Below, in pieces: positions 1 through 6,441 of a DNA stretch of 6,441 nt (position 1 is the stretch's first letter; every line of letters begins with the position of its first letter). Location of the stretch: contig JAJXXN010000251.1 in assembly GCA_021781075.1 (NCBI GenBank), positions 1 to 6,441 on the forward strand, read 5' to 3'. The position numbers were made by a program, and so were the translations under genes. The stretch comes from Acidobacteriota bacterium (GTDB taxonomy: Bacteria; Acidobacteriota; Terriglobia; Terriglobales; Acidobacteriaceae). The notes under the pieces are model-generated. The model was not told where the DNA came from and did no database searches. It was given only the letters and a program-made list of their open reading frames with translations.

Positions 1-1
1 C

Positions 2-1273
<1,272 letters not shown>

Positions 1274-1320
1274 GCCAGGCGTCGCAAGGATTCCAATAGA
1301 ACGCATTTCCAGATTTTTTC

Positions 1321-1327
1321 GAGGAGG
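1321..1327 (+). promoter_or_regulatory. Shine-Dalgarno site of the CAT-type permease
   Basis: GAGGAGG lies 11 bases before the ATG at 1339. This strong match to the anti-Shine-Dalgarno sequence supports that ATG as the start of the second permease. It also shows the gene has its own translation initiation rather than depending on coupling to the upstream permease. Confidence 0.7.
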
Positions 1328-1338
1328 CACTCCCTCAG

Positions 1339-2871
1339 ATGTCAAATTTGTTCCGCGTCAAACCCCTCTCCCTGCTCGGGCAGGAAGCTGCAGAATCCGG
1401 CGAACACTCCCTCAAACGCTCACTGGGCGCAATCAACCTGGTCATGCTCGGCATCGGCGCCATCATTGGGGCGGGCATCTTTGTCCTTACCGGTGTGGCT
1501 GCGGCGACCAACGCGGGGCCCGCTGTCTCGCTGAGTTTTGTCCTCGCAGGCATCACCTGCGCCTTTGCCGGCCTTTGTTACGCCGAGTTCGCCTCCATCA
1601 TCCCCATCGCCGGCTCGGCTTACACCTACGGCTACGCCACACTCGGCGAGTTCATCGCCTGGATCATCGGCTGGGACCTCTGCCTGGAATACGGCTTCGG
1701 CGCGGCAACCGTCGCCGCCGGCTGGTCAGGCTACCTCAACAGCCTGCTGCAACAATTCGGCATTTTTCTTCCACCCCAATTCACTGACGTGTATGGTGCC
1801 GTCCTCGTCAAATACCAGGACCAGTGGATGAACATCAAGCAATTGCCAGCCGGGGTAAATGCCGCCGGGCTGCCGCACGTGACGGGCATCATCAACTTGG
1901 TCGCCATGTTTGCCATTCTTGCCATCACCACCATCTTGGTCATCGGCATCAAGGAATCGGCCAACTTCAATTCCTCCATCGTCTTTGTCAAATTGATCAT
2001 CGTCGGCATTTTCGTCGTCATCGGCGGATACTACCTCATCACTCATCCGCAACATGCCGCGGCCAACTGGCATCCATTCATTCCACCATCTGAAGGGCAT
2101 GGCCACTTTGGCTGGCTCGGCATTCCCGCGGGCGCCGCATCCATTTTCTTTGCCTACATCGGATTTGATGCTGTTTCGACAGCGGCGCAGGAGGCCAAGA
2201 ACCCGCAGAAAGACATGCCCATCGGCATCCTCGGCTCGCTGGTTGTCTGCACCATCCTTTACATCATCGTCTCGTTGATTCTTACCGGCCTTGTCAATTA
2301 CAAACTGCTCAACGTGCCCGCACCCGTCGCCATGGGCATTGACGTGACAGGCGTGAGTTGGGGTTCGACGATAGTCAAAATCGGCGCTGTCTTCGGCCTT
2401 GGCACCGTGATGCTGGTGATGTTGCTGGGGCAATCGCGCGTTTTCTACTCCATGTCAAAAGATGGCCTCCTCCCCAAATGGGCGTCTGCCATTCATCCCA
2501 AGTTCCGCACCCCGTGGATCTCAACCATCATCGTCGGCGTGATTGTGGCCTTTATGCCGGCTTTCTTTGATGTGGAGGCGTTGTCAAAGGTGGTCAACAT
2601 CGGCACACTGCTTGCCTTTACCATTGTCAGCGCCGGTGTCTGGATTCTGCGCGTGCGCAACCCTGAACTCAAGCGCCCCTTCAAAACGCCGCTGGTCCCA
2701 CTCGTCCCGATACTCGGCATCCTCACCGCCGTCTACCTCATGTTCAACCTTCCGTTGATTACCTGGGAGGTCATGCTCGGCTGGTTGGCCATTGGACTCA
2801 TAATTTACTTTGGCTATTCGCAAAAGCACAGCAAGGTGCAGGCCATGGCAAAGGAAGCCAACGGCGATTAG
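1339..2871 (+). CDS. APC-superfamily permease, cationic amino acid transporter (CAT) type
   Basis: This 510-residue inner-membrane transporter belongs to the CAT branch of the APC superfamily (related to eukaryotic SLC7 CATs and bacterial GkApcT). It is predicted to import amino acids with protons, possibly basic ones; bacterial CAT homologues vary in substrate. A hydrophilic N-terminus of about 25 residues leads into TM1, whose unwound substrate-binding stretch GIGAIIGAGIF spans residues 38-48. TM3 follows an AGSAYTYGY motif at 91-99. TM6 has FAYIGFDAVSTAAQEAKNPQ at 271-290, and the loop after TM8 has QSRVFYSMSKDGLLPKWA at 365-382. About 12 hydrophobic segments are visible. All family motifs look intact, and the length is normal for bacterial members. 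The ATG at 1339 is supported by a strong ribosome binding site. A LAT-like permease lies directly upstream and a terminator hairpin follows about 20 bases downstream. The two permeases come from different branches of the superfamily, so the pair is not a simple recent duplication. Confidence 0.95.
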   Translation: MSNLFRVKPLSLLGQEAAESGEHSLKRSLGAINLVMLGIGAIIGAGIFVLTGVAAATNAGPAVSLSFVLAGITCAFAGLCYAEFASIIPIAGSAYTYGYATLGEFIAWIIGWDLCLEYGFGAATVAAGWSGYLNSLLQQFGIFLPPQFTDVYGAVLVKYQDQWMNIKQLPAGVNAAGLPHVTGIINLVAMFAILAITTILVIGIKESANFNSSIVFVKLIIVGIFVVIGGYYLITHPQHAAANWHPFIPPSEGHGHFGWLGIPAGAASIFFAYIGFDAVSTAAQEAKNPQKDMPIGILGSLVVCTILYIIVSLILTGLVNYKLLNVPAPVAMGIDVTGVSWGSTIVKIGAVFGLGTVMLVMLLGQSRVFYSMSKDGLLPKWASAIHPKFRTPWISTIIVGVIVAFMPAFFDVEALSKVVNIGTLLAFTIVSAGVWILRVRNPELKRPFKTPLVPLVPILGILTAVYLMFNLPLITWEVMLGWLAIGLIIYFGYSQKHSKVQAMAKEANGD

Positions 2872-2893
2872 CTGCAAACGCCCACTTCATCAA

Positions 2894-2925
2894 AACGGCC
2901 TCCGTGAAGGAGGCCGTTGCTTTTT
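2894..2925. terminator. Probable bidirectional intrinsic terminator between convergent genes
   Basis: A perfect 10-bp GC-rich stem (AACGGCCTCC at 2894-2903 pairing with GGAGGCCGTT at 2909-2918) encloses a five-base loop. On the + strand it is followed by GC and a run of five T (2921-2925), so it would end the permease transcript. On the - strand the bases after the stem read TTTTG, so it could also end the bacilliredoxin transcript. Outer pairing is possible too: CCCACT at 2881-2886 with AGTGGG at 2927-2932, and CAAAA at 2891-2895 with TTTTG at 2922-2926 as an alternative register. Confidence 0.88.
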
Positions 2926-2939
2926 GAGTGGGAGTGAAT

Positions 2940-3368
2940 TTACGCGTTGGTCTTGGCGCAGATGCTGTCGAAGGCGTGGATGAGATGTGCCGCAATCTCC
3001 TGTGCGGTTGACTGCTCGATGACCGGGCGCGGCATCATGAAAACGAGTTGGCCGTCGCGCAGGATGGCAATGGATGGCGAGGTGGGCGGGTGGCCGGTGA
3101 AGTAGCTGCGGGCTGTTTCGGTGGCTTCGCGGTCCTGGCCCGCGAAGACGCTGATCTTGTGGTCGGGCTGGTTGGCTGCATTGGCCAAGGCCAGGCGGAC
3201 GCCGGGGCGCATTTTTCCTGCTGCGCAGCCACAGACCGAGTTGACAACAACCATGGTGGTGCCGGGTTGTGCGAGGGCGGCCTTCACCGCGTCGCCGGTC
3301 TTGGCTTCTTCAATGCCGGCGCGGGTCAGCTCCTCGCGCATGGGGATCAACATCAATTCGGGATACAT
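2940..3368 (-). CDS. BrxA/BrxB (YphP/YqiW) family bacilliredoxin
   Basis: This is a small cytoplasmic thioredoxin-fold protein of 142 residues, of the family once called DUF1094. In Bacillus, BrxA and BrxB remove bacillithiol from mixed disulfides on proteins after oxidative stress. The family signature is clear: VVVNSVCGCAAG at residues 40-51 holds the CGC active site (Cys46, Cys48), where BrxA/B have Cys-Gly-Cys instead of the thioredoxin CxxC. VFAGQD at 74-79 and GHPPTSPSIAIL at 92-103 are further conserved blocks, and length is normal. A third cysteine, Cys137, sits near the C-terminus. The ATG at 3366-3368 has GGAGG nine bases upstream. The gene is divergent from murB and convergent with the CAT permease, so it looks monocistronic. 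Whether the host makes bacillithiol cannot be told from this window; a more general disulfide or thiol-repair role with another low-molecular-weight thiol is the alternative. Confidence 0.93.
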   Translation of the reverse strand: MYPELMLIPMREELTRAGIEEAKTGDAVKAALAQPGTTMVVVNSVCGCAAGKMRPGVRLALANAANQPDHKISVFAGQDREATETARSYFTGHPPTSPSIAILRDGQLVFMMPRPVIEQSTAQEIAAHLIHAFDSICAKTNA

Positions 3369-3377
3369 TCTGGGGAA

Positions 3378-3382
3378 CCTCC
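3378..3382 (-). promoter_or_regulatory. Shine-Dalgarno site of the bacilliredoxin gene
   Basis: Read on the - strand, GGAGG lies nine bases before the ATG at 3368-3366. It fixes the start that gives MYPELMLIPMREEL, the usual N-terminus of this family. Confidence 0.7.
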
Positions 3383-3472
3383 GGGGGATACTGCTTCCAT
3401 AGTATTCGATGCATGTGGGCCGGGGAAGATGCGGTTTTTTGTTCCGGGCACGATGATGTAGCCTGTTCTTTC

Positions 3473-4498
3473 ATGCGTATCGAGGAAAACAAGCCGCTCG
3501 CCCCGTTGACGACCTTTGGCATCGGCGGCCCGGCGCGCTGGTTTGTCTCCGTGGGGAGTGAAGCGGAGATTGCGGAGGCGGTCCGTTGGGGCATTGGGCA
3601 TAGAGTTGCGCTTTTTGTGCTGGGCGGTGGAAGCAATTTGTTGGTTTCGGGCGCGGGCTTTGACGGCCTGGTTATTCACATCGGGCTGCGTGGTGTGGAA
3701 TGCGCGGCGGGGGCGGTTTATCGCGTTGCGGCAGGAGAGATGTGGGATGCGTTCGTCGAGCGCACCGTCGTGGCCGGCCATCAGGGGCTCGAATGTCTCG
3801 CTGGCATTCCCGGCACGGTTGGCGGCACACCGGTGCAGAATGTCGGCGCCTACGGGCAGGAGGTAGCCTCCACGATTCTTCGCGTCCGCGCCTTCGACCT
3901 GCAGACGCGCAACTTCGTTGAACTCGCCAACCCCGCGTGCGGGTTCAGCTACCGTAGAAGCCGCTTCAACTCAACCGACCGCGGACGCTTCATCGTCACG
4001 CGTGTTGATTATCAATTGCGCGAAAATGCCGCGCCGCAGATTGCCTACGCCGACCTGAAGAAAATATTCGCCGGGGGAAGCCCTCCAACGCCAGTGGAAG
4101 TCGCGGCGGCAGTGCGCGAAATTCGCCATGCAAAGGGAATGCTGCTGGTCGAAGGCGAGGCCGATTGCCGCAGCGCGGGCAGTTTTTTCAAGAACCCGGT
4201 CATCAACGAGGAACATTACGCGCGCATTGTCAAAGCGTCGGGCACGGTGGCACCGCGGTTTACCGCAGACGAGGGAAGCGTGAAAATCCCCGCGGCGTGG
4301 TTGATTGAGCAGGCAGGTTTCCACAAGGGTTTTGCCATCGGGAACGTGGGTATTTCATCGCGGCACACACTGGCATTGGTCAATCGCGGCGGCGCAAGCT
4401 TTGAGGAGGTGGCGGCACTGCGGGATGCGATTGTTGCCGGCGTGGAGGGAAAATTTGGCATCCAACTGGAGATGGAGCCAGTCCTGGTCGGCGCCTGA
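3473..4498 (+). CDS. murB: UDP-N-acetylenolpyruvoylglucosamine reductase MurB
   Basis: MurB is the cytoplasmic FAD enzyme that uses NADPH to reduce UDP-GlcNAc-enolpyruvate to UDP-N-acetylmuramate, the second committed step of peptidoglycan precursor synthesis. The product is 341 residues, close to the 342 of the E. coli enzyme. The N-terminal FAD-binding part has NKPLAPLTTFGIGGPA (6-21), GGGSNLLV (51-58) and GIPGTVGGTPVQNVGAYGQE (111-130). Residues matching the E. coli catalytic set are present: Arg161 in YRRSRF (160-165), Ser237 in AGSFFKNP (235-242) and Glu335 in LEMEPVLVG (332-340). IPAAWLIEQAGF (272-283) is another conserved block. The frame is open back to 3269, but I chose the ATG at 3473 because MRIEENKPLAPLTTFG is where MurB homologues begin and the extension would run antisense into the bacilliredoxin gene. 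No strong ribosome binding site precedes this ATG. Codon third positions in the first part look richer in G and T than in neighbouring genes. The gene is isolated from other mur/fts genes here. Confidence 0.95.
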   Translation: MRIEENKPLAPLTTFGIGGPARWFVSVGSEAEIAEAVRWGIGHRVALFVLGGGSNLLVSGAGFDGLVIHIGLRGVECAAGAVYRVAAGEMWDAFVERTVVAGHQGLECLAGIPGTVGGTPVQNVGAYGQEVASTILRVRAFDLQTRNFVELANPACGFSYRRSRFNSTDRGRFIVTRVDYQLRENAAPQIAYADLKKIFAGGSPPTPVEVAAAVREIRHAKGMLLVEGEADCRSAGSFFKNPVINEEHYARIVKASGTVAPRFTADEGSVKIPAAWLIEQAGFHKGFAIGNVGISSRHTLALVNRGGASFEEVAALRDAIVAGVEGKFGIQLEMEPVLVGA

Positions 4499-4583
4499 GC
4501 GGGTGTCAACCGATCAGGATTTTACCCGGTTCGCATGCATCCGCTGATTCGCTACTTTTTCATCAAACGAGTGTCTAAATGCA

Positions 4584-4612
4584 TTGAATGACTGACGGCG
4601 ATAAGTTAATAT
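4584..4612 (+). promoter_or_regulatory. Candidate sigma-70-type promoter for the YXWXXGXW-repeat gene
   Basis: TTGAAT (4584-4589) and TAATAT (4607-4612) are separated by exactly 17 bases, each matching the housekeeping consensus at four of six positions. Transcription would begin near 4619, giving a short leader that still contains the ribosome binding site at 4624-4629. The surrounding stretch is AT-richer than the flanking genes. This is pattern-based only; the rest of the 134-base gap after murB shows short imperfect inverted repeats but no convincing terminator. Confidence 0.4.
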
Positions 4613-4623
4613 CGACCGTTGAT

Positions 4624-4629
4624 GGAGGG
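4624..4629 (+). promoter_or_regulatory. Shine-Dalgarno site of the YXWXXGXW-repeat gene
   Basis: GGAGGG sits three bases before the ATG at 4633, a somewhat short spacing. It supports 4633 as the start, which places a normal signal peptide at the N-terminus. The in-frame ATG at 4588 would overlap the candidate promoter and put 15 polar residues before the signal sequence. Confidence 0.6.
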
Positions 4630-4632
4630 AGT

Positions 4633-5793
4633 ATGAAAAAGAGAATTGGCACGCGATTTGCCCTTGTTCTGCTTGCTTTACTACTTGGTGTCACAGCCAG
4701 CGCAAATGCGCAGTTTGGCATCTCAGTCTCGTTTGGCCCCCCGGCCCTGCCCGTCTATGTGCAGCCCCCATGCCCCGGGGATGGTTACATGTGGACCCCC
4801 GGCTACTGGGCATGGAATGAAGATTACGGGGATTACTACTGGGTTCCTGGCACGTGGGTGATGGCGCCACAACCCGGCTACCTCTGGACTCCGCCGTGGT
4901 GGGGTTGGGAAAACGGCGCCTACCTCTTCCATGAAGGCTATTGGGGCCTGCACATCGGCTTCTACGGCGGCATCAACTACGGCTTCGGTTACACCGGCGA
5001 CGGCTTCTGGGGCGGGCGCTGGGATGGCGACCATTTCTTCTATAACCGCTCCGTGACCAACATCAACAACACCTACATCCGCAACGTTTACAACGAACGC
5101 ATTGTCAACAACTACAACAATGGTGCAATGAACCGCACCAGCTTCAATGGCGGCCCCGGTGGCATCAACGCCCGGCCGAACCATGAGCAGCAAATTGCCA
5201 TGCGCGAAAATCATCTGGCTCCGGTGGCGGCGCAGAAAGAGCATCTGCAGATGGCGCGCTATAACCCGCAATTGCGTGCCAGTGTGAACCAGGGCCGCCC
5301 GCCGGTGGCGGCAACGGACAAGCCCGGCCAGTTCCGTGGAAAGGGTGTGGTGCCCGCGCGCAATTCCTCCACGCCCTATCATCCCCAGCAGTACAACACG
5401 CCCGCGCAGCGCAACGGCTCCATGCAGCCATCGAATGGCGCATACCGGCCTTACGTGCATCCCAACGACCTGCCGCAGTATCAGCACCCCAACGCGCCGG
5501 CCAACAACCCCGGATTCAACCAGCAGCGCTACCAGCAGCAACAGGATCAGTTTTTTACCCGTCAGCAGCAGGAGCGCCAGCAATTGCAGCAGCGGCAGGA
5601 TTTGCAGCACCAGCAATATCAGCAGCGGTGGAACAGCAATCCGCAGCGCATGCAGCAGTTGGAGCAAACGCACCAGCAGCAGACGCGCCAACTGGAGCAG
5701 CGTCAATACAACCAGTACCAGCAATTTCACCAGAACCCGTCCTACTCGGCCCAGCGTTCACAACCTCAGCAACGCGGCAATTGGAAACGGTAA
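4633..5793 (+). CDS. Secreted YXWXXGXW-repeat protein with glutamine-rich C-terminal tail
   Basis: This exported protein of 386 residues has no known biochemical function. Residues 1-27 form a signal peptide: basic MKKRIGTR, a hydrophobic core (FALVLLALLLGVTA), then ANA before Gln27, a likely signal peptidase I site. Next come four Tyr-x-Trp-x-x-Gly-x-Trp-like units at 52-59, 68-75, 83-90 and 97-104, spaced 14-16 residues apart. The third has Pro for Gly and the fourth has Phe for the first Trp. Residues 105-140 are rich in Gly and aromatics, and 141-165 are rich in Asn. About 172-240 resembles the conserved middle part of related proteins (FNGGPGGINARP, NQGRPPVAATDKPGQF). From 297 to 380 the chain is Gln-rich, 38 of 84 residues, with many Arg, Tyr and His, and probably disordered or coiled. 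The gene appears to be its own transcription unit, with a candidate promoter upstream and a hairpin downstream. An envelope or extracellular-matrix role is a guess. Confidence 0.85.
   Translation: MKKRIGTRFALVLLALLLGVTASANAQFGISVSFGPPALPVYVQPPCPGDGYMWTPGYWAWNEDYGDYYWVPGTWVMAPQPGYLWTPPWWGWENGAYLFHEGYWGLHIGFYGGINYGFGYTGDGFWGGRWDGDHFFYNRSVTNINNTYIRNVYNERIVNNYNNGAMNRTSFNGGPGGINARPNHEQQIAMRENHLAPVAAQKEHLQMARYNPQLRASVNQGRPPVAATDKPGQFRGKGVVPARNSSTPYHPQQYNTPAQRNGSMQPSNGAYRPYVHPNDLPQYQHPNAPANNPGFNQQRYQQQQDQFFTRQQQERQQLQQRQDLQHQQYQQRWNSNPQRMQQLEQTHQQQTRQLEQRQYNQYQQFHQNPSYSAQRSQPQQRGNWKR
5521..5772 (+). repeat. CAG/CAA-rich low-complexity coding tract
   Basis: The tract encodes the Gln-rich tail of the YXWXXGXW protein. 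It consists of imperfect runs of CAG with interspersed CAA, CGC, GAG and CTG-type codons. It is not a perfect tandem repeat, and the mixed Gln codons suggest selection on the protein rather than a fresh triplet expansion. On the opposite strand it yields a spurious long Leu-rich reading frame. Confidence 0.6.
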
Positions 5794-5819
5794 TGGCGGG
5801 GTAATACGGGCCACGCAGA

Positions 5820-5848
5820 AAAGGCGCGCGAGCGAATCGCGCGCCTTT
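5820..5848. terminator. Probable bidirectional terminator hairpin between convergent genes
   Basis: A perfect 12-bp stem (AAAGGCGCGCGA at 5820-5831 with TCGCGCGCCTTT at 5837-5848) closes a five-base GCGAA loop. The stem starts 27 bases after the stop of the YXWXXGXW gene and lies 18 bases beyond the stop of the convergent ABC-F gene. The T run is only three bases, inside the stem, on the + strand; on the - strand it extends to four. Termination may therefore be stronger for the ABC-F transcript. Confidence 0.75.
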
Positions 5849-5865
5849 CACCTTGGTGGCACATT

Positions 5866-6441
5866 TTAGGCGTGTTTGCCCTTCCACTCGGCGTACGGGC
5901 CCTGGAAGTCCTCAATGCCGTTTTCGTCAAAGTGCCACAGACGCGTGGCCACCTCGTCGATCAAATCATGGTCGTGCGTTACCAGCAGCACCGTGCCTTC
6001 AAAGCGTTGCAACGCGATGTTGAGGGCGTTGATCGACTCCAGGTCGAGGTGGTTGGTGGGCTCGTCGAAGATGAGAAAATTAGGCTTGGTCAATATCAGC
6101 TTGCAGAAGATCAAACGCGCCTGCTCGCCGCCCGAGAGCGCCTTGGTCGGTTTCTTGCCCTCCTCGCCGGTGAAGAGCATCTGGCCGAGGATGCCGCGAA
6201 TGTCCTCGAAGTGTGCCTGTGGGTTGAAGCGGTGCAACCAATCGGCAACGGTGAGGCCGTGCTCGATCAGGCCGCTGACATCCTGGGGAAAATATCCAAC
6301 CTGTGCCTCGTGCCCCCAGTTGACCTCGCCGGCATCGAGCTTGAATTGCGGGTCTGCGAGCCCGGGATAATTGGCGAGCAATGACTTGAGCAGCGTGGTT
6401 TTGCCCACGCCGTTGCGGCCCATGAGGCAGACTTTTTCACC
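5866..6441 (-). CDS. ABC-F family ATPase, YbiT-like (N-terminal part outside window)
   Basis: This is the C-terminal 191 residues of a soluble ABC-F protein. These tandem-ATPase proteins lack membrane segments and act on the ribosome, mostly as translation factors; some give antibiotic protection. The visible part is the second nucleotide-binding domain. Counting from the right edge it shows Walker A GRNGVGKT (8-15), Q-loop YFPQD (50-54), signature LSGGEQAR (102-109), Walker B FLIFDEPTNHLD (122-133) and the switch His156 in VTHD. The stretch RGILGQMLFTGEEGKKPTKA before the signature and the ESINALNIAL stretch after Walker B (135-144) resemble E. coli YbiT more than Uup or EttA. The protein ends at GKHA without the long C-terminal extension seen in Uup. 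The frame stays open to base 6441, and the Met at 6423 lies inside the Walker A strand, so it is not the start. The first ATPase domain and inter-domain linker, which would decide subfamily and any resistance role, are not visible. Confidence 0.93.
   Translation of the reverse strand, partial: GEKVCLMGRNGVGKTTLLKSLLANYPGLADPQFKLDAGEVNWGHEAQVGYFPQDVSGLIEHGLTVADWLHRFNPQAHFEDIRGILGQMLFTGEEGKKPTKALSGGEQARLIFCKLILTKPNFLIFDEPTNHLDLESINALNIALQRFEGTVLLVTHDHDLIDEVATRLWHFDENGIEDFQGPYAEWKGKHA

Noticed and set aside
1726..2433. 235-codon reading frame on the - strand inside the CAT permease
   Set aside because: The translation is rich in Asp and His with no recognisable fold, as expected from the antisense of hydrophobic ATC/GTC codons. 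The + strand permease is unambiguous.
3269..3472. N-terminal extension of murB
   Set aside because: The frame is open, but the 68 extra residues are Arg/Ser/Trp-rich with no MurB similarity and run antisense into the bacilliredoxin gene and its ribosome binding site. Homologues begin near the chosen ATG.
3369..3472. Promoter boxes in the divergent bacilliredoxin-murB gap
   Set aside because: A TACTAT on the - strand could be a -10 box, but the sequence 17 bases upstream (TTCCCC) is a poor -35 match, and nothing convincing faces murB. Promoters must exist nearby, but I cannot place them.
3835..4020. Local shift to C-ending codons inside murB, as a possible recombination junction
   Set aside because: The shift is only an impression by eye; composition becomes G-rich again further on and the protein is uninterrupted and family-like throughout. 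It is too weak to claim a mosaic gene.
4494..4531. Possible terminator just after murB
   Set aside because: Several short inverted repeats exist (CCTGA/TCAGG, CGGGT/ACCCG, AACCG/CGGTT), but they are five-bp stems with large loops, mutually exclusive, and lack a T run right after the stem.
4723..5730. 335-codon reading frame on the - strand opposite the YXWXXGXW gene
   Set aside because: It exists because CAG/CAA Gln codons read as CTG/TTG Leu on the other strand and stops are rare in such sequence. Its translation is low-complexity Leu/Val-rich with no recognisable domain, while the + strand has a signal peptide and a family match.
5872..6384. 170-codon + strand frame opposite the ABC-F gene
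   Set aside because: It is antisense to a protein with all ABC motifs intact, has no family resemblance, and overlaps the ABC-F gene almost entirely.

Overview
The window holds six protein-coding genes, two of them cut by the window edges. No RNA genes, mobile elements or CRISPR arrays are visible. Base composition is moderately GC-rich and most genes favour C-ending codons. The host is not identifiable with certainty. The secreted protein with Tyr-x-Trp-x-x-Gly-x-Trp repeats, the bacilliredoxin-type protein and the amino acid permeases would fit an Acidobacteriota genome, or less likely Verrucomicrobiota. This is inference from remembered family distribution, not from a search.

Layout, left to right. 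At 2-1273 (+) is the 3' part of an APC-superfamily amino acid permease of the LAT-like kind. A 65-base gap follows, then a complete 510-residue permease of the cationic amino acid transporter (CAT) kind at 1339-2871 (+). A strong hairpin at 2894-2918 lies between this gene and the convergent bacilliredoxin gene at 2940-3368 (-). A 104-base divergent intergenic region separates that gene from murB at 3473-4498 (+), which encodes a peptidoglycan precursor enzyme. After 134 bases with a plausible sigma-70-type promoter comes a secreted YXWXXGXW-repeat protein with a glutamine-rich tail at 4633-5793 (+). A 12-bp-stem hairpin at 5820-5848 separates it from a convergent ABC-F ATPase gene at 5866-6441 (-), whose 5' part lies beyond the right edge.

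How the genes relate. The two permeases may be co-transcribed: same strand, short gap, no terminator seen between them. The other genes look like independent units of general cell biology: thiol redox repair, wall synthesis, an envelope or secreted protein, and a ribosome-associated ATPase. Both convergent junctions carry hairpins that could stop transcription from either side. I see no sign of a defence system, biosynthetic cluster or other new multi-gene system. The least understood item is the YXWXXGXW/Q-rich secreted protein.
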